NCBI GenBank assembly: GCA_054661495.1
Contig: BAAFSQ010000094.1
Span: 1 to 35,052, forward strand
Direction of reading: 5' to 3'
Length of the DNA: 35,052 bases
Origin: Zygophlyctis sp. KS116
Taxonomy: Eukaryota > Chytridiomycota
The notes under the pieces are model-generated. The model saw only the letters and a list, made by a program, of their open reading frames with translations. It was not told the DNA's origin and did no database searches. Shown here piece after piece: positions 6,812 through 19,000 of this stretch. The translations under genes and the position numbers were made by a program. The first letter of the stretch is position 1; every line of letters begins with the position of its first letter.

Positions 6812-8355
6812 ATGTCCAAAACTAGATTAATAAAAAGTCCCAATGATCATCAAGTGTATTGGCCTTATGCGCAATTACAACTAGATAAAATTCCCATTAT
6901 CGATAAAAGATTAACCGACTGGAAAGAGTTGACTGATGTACGAACGCCAAGTTTAATTCTTTTAGGATATCTTTGAGTTTATCAATGCATTGCATTACAG
7001 AGAATCACAAATTCTAAAGGAATTTGGAAGATTCAAAAGTTCTCTAGAAACGCAAAACTCTTCAAACTCAATGTCTACGCTCTGGTTACAGGTAGCACAG
7101 GCTAATCAAAAAGATCATGCATCTTGGGTTAGTATTTTAAATGTTCTCGTACAGGATATTAGTAAAATTAGAAATGAAATTAAAAAGAGATTAAAGGTAA
7201 CTGATTATTATGTTAAATTACAAGAATTATGTAAATGATACCAATAGGTGGACAAGTGTCATCAAAAAAGATCGTGATTCAATTATATCATTGATAAAGA
7301 AACAAAAAACCGGTGTCAATTCTGCTAATGCATTGGATTCTGATCCATGGCTATCTCAACGAGAAATGACTAATCAATTATTGGATATGACATCAAAGGA
7401 AAATCAATTCCAAAAACGAATAGTTTTTGTTTTTGAAGATATGACTAAATTTGATCAGTATTTGATGGTTGAAACTCAAAGAATTTATGAAAAGTATTTG
7501 ACGGAACAAGGACTTCATTTTTCAAGAGTTTTGGTATTTATTAAATCTAATGATTTAGAGTCATCGACCAACCACCATATCATTGATATCTTCTTCTTTT
7601 GAACATTTTGCAGAATGCAATAATTTATTTGATGATTCATTATGGGCTATTAATCGGGATTTAGAACAATTTTCTTTTAAAGTACCTGAAATGAAAATAA
7701 TTAGATGTGGATTTTTGTATAGACCAGGATTTCTATGTAAATGGCAAAAATCTTACTTTACATTAACTGACTCTGGATGGCTTCATTGTTTTGATGGATC
7801 TTTCCCAAAAAACACTGATCAGTTTGAAATAAATGATAAAGAAAATCAGTCAAGTACCTTTAATGAATTTCACAATTTTGATTCAAAATTATCATTGCAT
7901 TACAGGTAAGTTTGTGTATTTTGATAAATGCCAGTATAAATCTAAATCAGCCAAGAGTTTCAGTTGAAATGGGTTCTAAACCTCAAGAACATGTTTTTGA
8001 ACTTGTAATTGCTCCTATTCCTAGAAAATCAAAATCATTATTTTGGACAAGAGAACCATCTGAACAAAAATGGATTATCAAAGCAGAAACTGAAGAAAAA
8101 ATGGTTGATTGGATCGTGGATTTGAAGAATAAGATTATTTCTTATATCCCAAATAAGCCTCCATCACCATTGTTTAAATCTGTTACATGTCTGGAAGCGA
8201 ATATACAGAGTAGAGTAGGTGATTCTGCACTCGTAGATAATGACAACGAGAATCATGATGATTGTAGAGAATCAGTTAAACTCATGGCATACGAAGGGAA
8301 AAATAGCAGCGATGAGACATTAGATGTAGATAATAAAGTATCAAGTGTTTATTGA
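6812..8355 (+). CDS. BAR-PH domain protein (Slm1-like)
   Basis: Fungal Slm1/2-type proteins bind PI(4,5)P2 at the plasma membrane and work with TORC2 and calcineurin. Five exons restore a 477-residue protein: 6812-6937, 6966-7196, 7225-7533, 7559-7905, 7935-8355. Introns are 28, 28, 25 and 29 nt, all GT-AG. Exon 1 (from the ATG at 6812) supplies the start of the BAR-like helical region (KIPIIDKRLTDWKEL, then DIFEFINALHYRESQILKEF). Residues to about 255 are helical with Slm-type spacing. The PH domain spans about 268-400 (CGFLYRPGFLCKWQKSYFTL, GWLHCFDG, WIIKAETEEKMVDWI). The C-terminal 70 residues are acidic and probably disordered. TTTGTCCGAAC lies at 6767-6777, upstream of the start. Slm1 orthology is inferred from domain order and motif resemblance. 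Confidence 0.82.
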
Positions 8356-8423
8356 ATTTTGGTTTCGGACAACGTACGCTTGGTTGATGACGTCGCACCA
8401 ATAGGAAATTAATCATTATTGAT

Positions 8424-9994
8424 ATGCCTCCAAAGAAGGGTAAAAAGGATAAAGGAGCTAAATCTGATCTATCTTCGCTAAAGAATGATGAGGCTAAAAT
8501 GAAGGCGATTGAAGAAGCTAAAGCCGCAGCTAAAGTACTTAAGTTTTCTAATCATAGCAAAAACAATTGATCGAAGACAAAAATACTCATTTAAATACTC
8601 TTAAAATTCAAAATAAATGGAAGGAAATTATGAAATCTGAAAAATCAGCAACTCTAGCCAGAGATATTGATATCTTGCGTCAGACTTTTATTCGCCAATT
8701 GGATCAAAAAAATAACTCCTTGTCAAGTCTGGAAAAAGGAGTTGCTGAATCAGAGGATCAATTAGTAACAGCAATCAAATTGCATCTTACAAATATGGAT
8801 ACACTAATTGATCTGCAAGCAAGAAGAATTAATTCTTTACAGGGACAATATGAAGATGATCTAGCCAGTTTAAATACAGAATTTAGTCAAGAAAAGTAAG
8901 ATATAATCTTTTAACAATAAAGGATAATGCTCTTATCTCAACAAGCAAAGGAAAAGGCAGATATATTGGGAATTATGGCTCGAATGGAAATGGATTTCCA
9001 GGAAACAGAGGCAGATGCAAAACATGAATATTCTAGTTTAAAATATGATGCTAAAAACAAGGTAGATTTTTAATTATTCATATTTTTTAGAATATTGAAG
9101 AGAAACATGCTCTACGAATTCAGTTGGAAAGTACAGTTGAAGATCTATGGCGTCAATTTCAGCTGGCTTTAACTCAATATACGTCTTCAACAGATGAAAG
9201 AAAACGTCAATTTGAGGAATTGAAACAAAGGGATACAAAAAATGCAAAAGAAATCGAGCATCAAATGAAAAGACTCGTAAAATTACAGGAAAATATCGCA
9301 CATCTTAAAGCAAAATTAAGTAATAGTTCAAAAGATAGCGAAGAACGCAGTCATTCTTTAAAAGAAGAAAAAGAAGCAATTCAAGTTCACTTCCAAAATC
9401 TTAAGCATAAGATGAATACATTTAGGGAAGAAGAAAAAAGGAAATTGACTAGCATGACTGTCTTGTCGAATAGCGTAATCAAACAGCTCGCATCAAAGGT
9501 TGAAAAAGCAGAACAGATTTTGAAGTTATCAGAAATGAATAGAAAGCTGGAAACAGAACCAGAAAAAGTTCTACTATTTAATGTAGGATCTGAAAAGGAT
9601 CAAGCGGTTGATGAGGTAGTTTTTACAATATTTATTTTAAGGCAGCAAAACGATTGTTGGAAGAATTAAATTTGCCGCAGGAATATGAAGCCATGGAACA
9701 ATTTTACAAGAGATTCAACAAAGTTATGCTGGACAAACTGGCTTTGGAAAAGCAAAAGCGGCAACTTCATGAAGAAAATGAGCATTTACGTAATATTCTG
9801 AAGCAGTATTTGGAAGGTATTAGTCTGACGGATAACGTTCTCTCCGAACCAAATCCATTAGTCATTGTTAACGGTACTTTATTGAAAATTTATTCTTAGG
9901 CAATACGAACGCTCCCATTCACAAAAAGTCAGATCAGCTCAATGTTACTTATGTAGAGGCTGCTCATCAAGTCAATAGAATCAATGCATTTTAA
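8424..9994 (+). CDS. DRC2: Dynein regulatory complex subunit 2 (CCDC65 family)
   Basis: DRC2 is a coiled-coil core subunit of the nexin-dynein regulatory complex on axonemal doublets and is needed for motile flagella. Six exons give 479 residues, close to the human length: 8424-8534, 8558-8895, 8923-9061, 9091-9615, 9642-9873, 9900-9994. Introns are 23, 27, 29, 26 and 26 nt. The lysine-rich start (MPPKKGKKDKG) is typical. The block TLKIQNKWKEIMKSEKSATL, then ARDIDILRQTFIRQLDQKN, matches the family core. Nearly the whole protein is heptad-rich coiled coil, including NIEEKHALRIQLESTVEDLW and LEELNLPQEYEAMEQFYKRF. TTCGGACAA at 8364-8372 lies about 50 bp before the start. The gene converges on the dynein-2 heavy chain gene with 54 bp between their stop codons. 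Confidence 0.9.
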
Positions 9995-10048
9995 TGGCTA
10001 ATGTTCAGTAGAGAAGAGAGATTTCAGATGAATTTCTTTAATAAATAA

Positions 10049-13000
10049 TTATTTTTCTAGTAGAAAAGCAATGTTTGAAATGATCCAAGATGGTTTTTCT
10101 TCTATAGAGCACGTAACTAAAAGGTTAGCTATCAGTGACTCTCGTTCAGTATTTGAATAAAGCGGAACCACAAGGCGGTCCTCCGTAAAGGAGTCAAACT
10201 TCTCCTTCTCATCAGATAACTAAAAACATACCCTCTGTATCCAAGATACATATAAAACAGGGCATATCTGGTATATTGCATCTTGCGATTCAACTGCGCG
10301 CAATCTTGCCCCGTCAAACTTACAACCTTGTAATAGCAGGCCATCTATTTTGAGAACCAAAGAACGATGGGATAATTCTGAAATATTCCAAGTAGAAAAT
10401 AGGATCAGGTTCTCCAGGCAAGAATTCGCTACGATGAGTTATATATTTAGCTTACTTTCCCGAGAAACCTTTTGACGTAAAGCATTTAAAAGAGTTCGGG
10501 GACGGAATAAAGATGATAAGGCCAAAGGAGAGTCAAAAATGGAAGCTTTGCTCCTATGTTCTAAAATTAAACGATATCTCCTAGAAACACTGTTTAAATA
10601 GTCATAAGGATTGTTAGGTCCCTCCCAGATATCTTGCCATTCGTCAGGAGCATTACCATACCATAAAGAACGAGAAACCCGTAATATTTGATTAGTTAAA
10701 AGGGATGTTCCTTTTAGAACCGAACTAACTGAGTGAAAAAACCAATGGATTTTAGTTATTAAATCTTGGGCGAATTCAAGTTCCTAATTTTAGTTTTTCA
10801 TCTCCTTACTAAATCAAAAAATAATTTCAGTGGATCATTATCAATCTGGATTTGTCTTTTACTAATGGAAGATATAGAAAGTTCTTCTGCGACCTATTCA
10901 GATTAGTAACCACATGCATGCCTTCGTCCAAAAATTGATGAGAGGTTGGATTTCATTTATCCAATCAATTATACGAACTGACTTTTGATTTTCTGCCGAT
11001 TCTTTTGTCTGTCATTTTGAAAAAAAATTAACATACCAAAATCTTTAAAGATTTAATAATTTTTGCGGTAATCGTTTCCTGCATCATGCAATCAGCATTC
11101 GCCGGGAGTCCTAAAATTTGTAAATCATCTTTTTCAGGTAGAAGCTTTATCAAAGCAATGAATGCAGATCGATCATTTACGTTAGGAAGTTCAATTGTCT
11201 TATTGAACCTTATTTTGGGAGGTGTATCATTTACTCGATAATAATCATTTTTGAAATACATCTCCAAAAACGTTTTTAGGCAAATATAATCCTGGGCGAT
11301 ATCAATTCTTCCTCCGTAAATTGCTTCGTGAATAAGTCCACGAAGAACCTCCCATGACGGGCCAGATTTAGACACTTTGAACATATCAGTAATTAGTTCT
11401 GCTGTTGATTTTAAATCAGCAAAAGAAAACTCATAAAACTTCACCCAACCTTGAGGAAGATAGTTTCTTCGCTCTTGAACTATAGAATGGAACCAAGCTA
11501 GGCCAAAAAGAAGCTGCGATCTAAAGAGATTTCCAGATTTGATGTAATCACTACTCCAATTTTCGTAAGTTCTCTCAAGATTCTTCTTGATTCCAGGAGG
11601 AGACTGGACTGTAATCTTTACACATTTACTAAGTAGGGAAGCAGGAAATTTGGGATGTTCTTCAGTAGTGATCCACAATCTAAAATTTTTATGAAAGTTC
11701 AGGCGACCTAGCTCGGCCTCAAATTTGGGGATCCAGGTAATAACCAAATGTAAATTCTGAAGAAACAGCCATGCTCCATTCTCAGCGCATTCTTTTAATA
11801 AATCAATTGCCTTTTCACACTGGCCTTGACCCATGGTTATCTCATGATAGTTTTTATCTCCAATCGTAGACCTCGCAAGCTCTTTGATCTCTAGGGAAGG
11901 ATCAACCCCGGGAGTGACAATGAAAAGAGTAAAATCAATCGCGATACTATCCTTGAACAGCTCAGAGTAACTAAGTTGAGGTGCTAGCGAGGTAATTCCT
12001 AAGAGCTCCGAAGATACATGAGAAATCGCAGCAATAAGTCTATCTGGCCTTAAACACTGAATTATTAGAATTTTTTGGAAAGGATTAATTTTGACATCAC
12101 CCCATGATATCTCGCAATTGCGGCTCGTCATCCAGCTATTCCAGAATCCTGAATCATCTAAATTCATTGAATTCTGAAGAGAAGGAATCCGTGACAAAAG
12201 CTGTTTGAGGGATGTCATACAGCTACTTGGTACCCATGCAGGTATTTTTGCTGAAGAGTCAGTATCGAATGAATTCAACCCAAGGAAGGTGTCCCATTCA
12301 TTTTCATTGAACAATTCCTTAAAATCTGAACGAATCATGCTTAAAGCCAATTTGGGGCGATCTACATTCAGGAGAGATCGTGAATAATAACCATACATAT
12401 TACCTAGAACTGAATTTCTCATCACTTTCAAACGAGTAGCTGAATCTGCATCTGCAGCAGAATTCAAAGTATTTGCGCTTATGATTGATTTTTTAAATAC
12501 CTGCATAAAAGAACTGAGGCGAAACTGATACATATGATTGATTTTTGAGAAGTTCGTTATTGAAAAGAAAATATTACTTCCTGAAGCGGCCACAGATAAG
12601 AATTTGTTCCGTTCTGAATCAAGGGCAGCTTGAAGAGCGGAAGATTCTTCTAAACTGCTTTTGATACTCTCGCTTTTAGCCTTTGTTTCATTCAAAGAAT
12701 GCACTAATGCTTGATTTTCCAATATATTTCCAACGGAATTGGCAAGTTCATGAAGAAGCGAATCCTCTAAGTTCCCAAGAGCATGATTTAAATCATCTTC
12801 TTTCTTGATCAGTATAACTCTATCATTTTCTAACTGAGGATTTTCTATTGAGATAATTAGATCCAACAGCTGAGAAGACAAGCCGGCCTTCGTCACTGTA
12901 AAATTTATCTCGGGCATCAAATCCTGCAATTCTGCTGGAAGTGCGAAAAGGTTCTGCCTTGTAACAAAATATAATTGAAATTCATCATTGACTTCAACCA

Positions 13001-16000
13001 CTTTATCCCCAAACTGCACCATACTTCTGGTTCCAAAAGAGGAAAATGATTTTCGAATTATAGGATACATTATTGGATCAATAGATTCCACTTCGTCCAC
13101 GATGATTAATTTCCCAAATCGGACTGCAAGTTCTATCGATCGCATTAAGTTATCATCAGATTGTTTAACAATTTCAGGTTTTTGATCTTTGAAATGATTT
13201 TTGAGAAACGCCGGCACTCGTCCAGAAGGGTCAATTATGATTGGAGTTAACATGATATTTTTTATAATAATAGCGTTTTGCACCGAAAGTTCGTCAGAAG
13301 GTAATCCTTCATTTTTCCACTTATAAACTTCTTCTTCCGATGATACGATGCTCTTCAAATCAAACGAACTTGATGATCCTGTCAAATCTAGCCATTGTTT
13401 TAAGCTTACAATCCTTTGATTTTCTGAGCAGGCCCCTAAATACGTCACAAAAGCAGAAGACATTAGAACTGAGCCGGGCAGCTGCTCCAAACGCATATTG
13501 AGTGCAGATATTTGCTTTCTCCATCGATCATTTTCTAAACTAAGCTTTTCTAACAAGAGTTTGGATGAATTAAGAGTAAATATTGTTTTTTCTAATGTAT
13601 TCTTCAATGCTTCTGCTTCACCCGTTTTTGTGCCAAAGTCCATTCTCAACTGTTCTACCTTGCTATCTACAGTTGCTAATTCAGATCGCAAATTACTAAC
13701 CCGATTTCGTGAAGAATTCAGAGTATTAGACAGATATTTGAGATTGTTTTCTAATGGAGTTATTTTTTCGGCTACCTTTGAAAAAGCGATGTTTGCTTTA
13801 ACCCACTCAGCCAAAGGGGCAGCACAAACTGATGCTCTTTTAATTACCGAAGGTTCAAATGATTCCGCCTTTTCACGTAATATACTTTCTACTGATTCAC
13901 TTATTGTAAAAATTGCATTTAAAAATACCGTATAGCTTTTGTGATATTTCGAGCGTTAAAATTTAGAATTTCTTCCTTTACCGTTCTTTGTCCTAAGAAG
14001 ACCTTCATGCTATTCCAGCTAACGTCTAAAATTCCCATCAACCGTAAAACACCTTCCAGCACATCTCTCACAGCGGTGGGAGGTGCTCTTAATGAGCGAA
14101 TCTCTGATAAGTTTTCTGACCTAATATCTCCAACTGCATCCTTTGCAGCCATTAACAATGGTTCCACATCAGCTAATTCTGTTTCTATTTTTTGTTTTTC
14201 TGCTAATATTTTTTCTTCTTCTCTGCCCAATTGAGCGGTTAACGTTTCTATTTCTTTTTTTTGTTCTGCAGCTCGAACCAAACTTTCGGTAATTTCTTTT
14301 AAAGCCAAATCAGCCTGACTTTGTTTTTGTATGAGCTCATGCCGCTGAACTTCAGCACTTTCAGATAATTTATCTACATATTCAAAAGATTGTTGAAGCT
14401 TTACAACCCCACCTTCTAAATATGATTTACGGGTCAGAATTCTATGTTCAATAGTTGAATACATGGACGCATAATTTGTCAGAAACTGTTTTAATGATTG
14501 AGGAGTAGCAAAATTCTTCTTTTGAATATCATGGATCAGCAAAATATTTTTGCAAATGCCAGTTTTGATACTTTCACTTATATCCACAGGTTTAATCATT
14601 TCACTAACTATGACCCTTTCCGCCTCAGGATTCCAATCATCTTTCCAGATCATTTGACACTGGGAATACAATGCTGGGTTAGACTGACAGTTAGAAAGAA
14701 ATCTTTCATTGCCGACGTCCATAATGACTGAAATGTGAAGATTCGTTTTAATTCGTGAAATGAAAAATTCATGGATTGTCCCTATAAACCCACTGGCCGA
14801 ATAATCATCTTTGATTGATGAATATACACTTTCTAGCTCTTCATTTGAAAAAAGATCTGAGATTTCACCACTGCACAAAACGCTATTAATGCTTTCTAAA
14901 ACTAAATCATCGTATACATGCTGCTCTTCAATTATTAATAAACACGAATCATTCGATAATCCAGCAGAAGATATAACTGATTTCAGATCTGCATAAAATG
15001 TCTTTTTACTGAATGTTTTGATAACAGAGGGTATAAAAACCGTAAGTCTCAGATACGACGCAATAAATTTAACTAGATCTAGCATGGGAATTCCTGGACG
15101 CTTTGCCAATAGTATAGATCCTCCAGGTTGTATTAAAATACGTTCAATTGAGGTAATCAAACATAGCAATTCACTGAAAATAATTACATCCAACTTTCGT
15201 GTCTCCCTTTCATATATATGAATTTCTTTCATTACCAAATTGGTACACTCTTCACTTGTGATTTTCGATAGTTTATTTGATTTATCGGGTGTACTGAACG
15301 CTTTGTAAACAAATGCATCTTTAAAATCAAATGTATGGTTCCAATCCTGCTGAAACACATTTGATATTATTGTTTGAAACTCAAGCAGGGATTTCCTGTC
15401 CACTAAACGGTCTCCAAAAATTCGTAGCAGCTCGTTTCCTATGATATCAAGAAGATATGAGGAAGATCTCCCATTATAATCATAGTATGCCAAGCATTTG
15501 AGAATCCGTGAAATATCTCTAGGATTAAATTTATAATGAGGCTGGATATCCGGATTAAACTTTACAGTAGCTCTATCAAAAACTTCAATAATAGTCTTTG
15601 CAAGCTGCTGGATTTTGTTTCGATCTTTCCATCTTACATCAGAAGAGATACTTTGTTTTCGGAAATTCTCTAGCTGTAGTGATAGAATTGAAATTCTTTG
15701 ATCTTTGCTAGAATATGAAAAGTAACATTGGCGTATGACCGAAAAAAATCTTGCAGATATAACATGCCTTCCCGGGTTTGATGATGGACTCATAGTTGTA
15801 ATAATTTGAATTTTTTGTACGCCAATCCAATCAAGATTATGATCGTAAAATCCTTTGTAGGTGAGTAATTGAATAAGAAATTGAATCAATTCCACAGTAT
15901 CATATCTATATTTCATATAAATTCAAAAAAAATACTTGTCGGGTTTTGGTAGATTCAAATCCTTAAGGAAAATAACCAATGTTCCACCATTCTTTGGCTT

Positions 16001-19000
16001 TAGAACCTTTCCGTAATTAGTTTGTGAAACCATGCAAATGCTGTACAGCCTTCTCAGTATGTCAATCGATTTGGTTTGAGCAGAGCAATAAATAGTGATG
16101 ATATTTCTAATATTTGCTTTAGAAAAGCAATGCTGTACCAGTGCAAGTTTACCAACACCCTCTGGTCCGATCAATGCAAACGAATCACCCGAACGCAGCC
16201 AAGACTGAGCTATTTCTACAACCGATTTAACATCAGGGGTTTCAATAAAAGTACCGCCTCGTTGTTCATCATCTGTAGGCTGGTTGCAAGAATATTGTTG
16301 GATACATTTTTGATTGATGTCATAGTATATTCCACCTATGCTGGAAATACTGACATTTGATAAATCTGCGACTTTACTTGCCAGGGCTATATAGCACTTA
16401 GAATCCAAAACTACTCCGACAGACCGAACCAATCTGACGGCAAAATCTTCTTTGCAAATTGCATCACTGCAATGTGTTAGAATATTTTCCGCCAATGCAA
16501 GCTTACTCATCATACACATAAAATTTCCATTTTGAAAAGTCCACGAGATGAGTGGAAGCACCAAATCATTAACCCAGTCCACGAACAAGCCAGAACTATG
16601 CGTTTTACGATTTACCCAGCTATCACAAAATATTTTATAATCTAAAATGTCATCAGGCAAATAAATCATTCCCATTCGGCTAACAGTCGCCGGAGAGGCA
16701 AATTTTAAATCATGGGTTTCAAAAATAAAGTTAACATTAAGCCCAAATTGAATTCTTTCCCCATTAGGCATAGTAAGAAGTCTGTTATCATCCAAGACAG
16801 AATTTAAAGATTCAATCCATTCAGGATCGACATCTCCATCACAAATTATCCAGCTATGAATGGAACTTGATTCTTTGACGACCTGTCTAGATGCACTTGT
16901 TATAATTCCATCAGTCCACTCGCGTGTATCGATATCCATGTTACCTAAGAGTGTTTTCTTATCTACTGATTTTGGATTGATAACATAGGATCTTAAATCC
17001 CTTCCCATGATTTGCAAAGCCTTACAAAGTATCTTCCAAACCGAAGATTTTCCTGATCCTGCGGGACCAACAATTACCACCCCCATTCTTTGTCTGCAGG
17101 CCTCATAAAACTGGACTACCTTATCTGACTGTTCTTTAGAGAAAATCAGGCCAAGTTCAATATATGCGCGTTTAATAGAATCCAAGAGAGCTTCATTCAT
17201 TAGCAACTCTTGAGAAACATTCATGAAAACATCCTTCAAAAGTAATAAGTACCGCTGTGAGTCGAGATTTGTCAATTTAGAAATGGTGCTTACGATCAGC
17301 GATTTTACAAGAATTATTGGCTCTCTTTCTGTGACAAAATAACCTGATGCCTTTTCTTCATTAAGCAGCTGCCCAGCCATGCCTAATGCTGCTTTCATAG
17401 GACGCAAACCCCAATCATAGTGTTGCTGCGCTGACATCAGCTCTTTGCTAAGATTATAGACGGAAACAACCTTTCGGCCTAAAGACTGTGCATCTTTAAA
17501 TCCTTCAGAAAACAGTATAGTAGAGGCTATCATTTCATTATCAGGATGTGTCATGGCGATAGCTCTAAAGAGCTGCTTTAAATTATCTGGCAATTTTTGG
17601 CGACCGCCGTATCCTTTCCCAGCTGGATTTAATGTAACAAATATCCCAGAATTCAGATTTAATGGTACATTACGATCCAGAAGAGTGACATGTGGATGCT
17701 TGAGTTTCAGGGCAGATTGAATAAGTTGTATTTGCTGTGAGACAGATGAAAGCACTACATCCTCTAGTCTGTTGAATTCGTCAAAACATCCCCAAGCTCC
17801 ACATTTGACCAATCCGGTGAAAATTCGGCCCATACTTTTGTAATCTATTCCTTCGTCACAGTTGAAGACTAATGTCTGTCTACCAAGTAAAAGTCCAAGA
17901 GCTTTTACAGACTCCGTTTTGCCTTTTGTTTAAATTATAAAAAAGTACCCGTCCCTGCAGGACCTAGAGGATTTCCACCAAACCCAGATGACATGGCTTG
18001 AGTAAGTGTTAAAAAACATTTGTCAGTTAGGGGGGTATGCACCAGTCGCGAATAATTCCCCTGATATTCATAAGAATAACTGAATTCAGCATCGTTCATT
18101 TTAACGGTGCATTCTTTTCCAGAGACCATGTAAAAACGTAACTGCTTTTGCCAGAGCCAATCCGAAATCGATGATGTGTGAGCTTTTCTTAAATCTTTTA
18201 CAATGCTAATAAAATGGACAGTAATTAAAATCAAAGATTTAATTTTCAACTCCATCACAACTCCAATTTTTTGTTCGGTTGAAGACTTCAGAGCAGTATA
18301 TTGTTCCAACTGAGAATTCAGCGATTTCTCTAAATCAATCAAATCACCTTTCTTTGTAAGAATAGATTCGACCTGTTCAGTAAAGTGAATAGCACTTATG
18401 ACATCCACAATTTGTTGAGGGGCGGTCAAGAAGTCCATTTTAACTAAAGAGTCGATTAAAAGATTTTTTAGAGTTGCCCTCATTTCGGAATCAAAATCAT
18501 CTAACCATAACTCTACTGATTCAACAATTTTAACTGGATTCCTTAATTTAACCTCTTCGCCGTGCAAACTCAGCATTGATACAATATGAGACATTTCTTG
18601 GTCGAATTTCACAGTATGAACTCCTCCAAATAATTTTTTTAGATGTGATTGAATAACTTGAGGGTTTTTCGACTGTCCCAATATTTCAAGTAAATCATCA
18701 TCTCCTATAAAGTAAAATCGTCCAAATCGGTCTCTCTTTTGTTGCATGAAATCATTTAAGGCTTTTTGACATCTATCTAACTGTTCTATCAGGTCCGGAA
18801 GAATTCTATCAATCGCTGATATATCTGCCAAAGCAATAACTAGATTATTTTCATGAATCTGAAACATTATTTCTTTGTAGTTTGAGTCTATTTTTGAAAA
18901 CCTGGCTTGATCATTAGGCAATGAACCACGGCTAAATAGAGGCTCCAAATATAACCATTTTCTTTGTATGATATTTAAGTTTTTTAGAGACTCTTCAATT

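Noticed and set aside
10880-10930. Two single-base frameshifts (or decay) in the dynein C-terminus
   Set aside because: A single 28-nt GC-AG intron restores the conserved sequence on both sides with no indel, and the rest of the gene is intact.
13498-13935. 145-residue + strand open frame opposite the dynein stalk
   Set aside because: Antisense to the DYNC2H1 coiled stalk, crosses a supported intron, and is composed of mirror-strand codon bias only.
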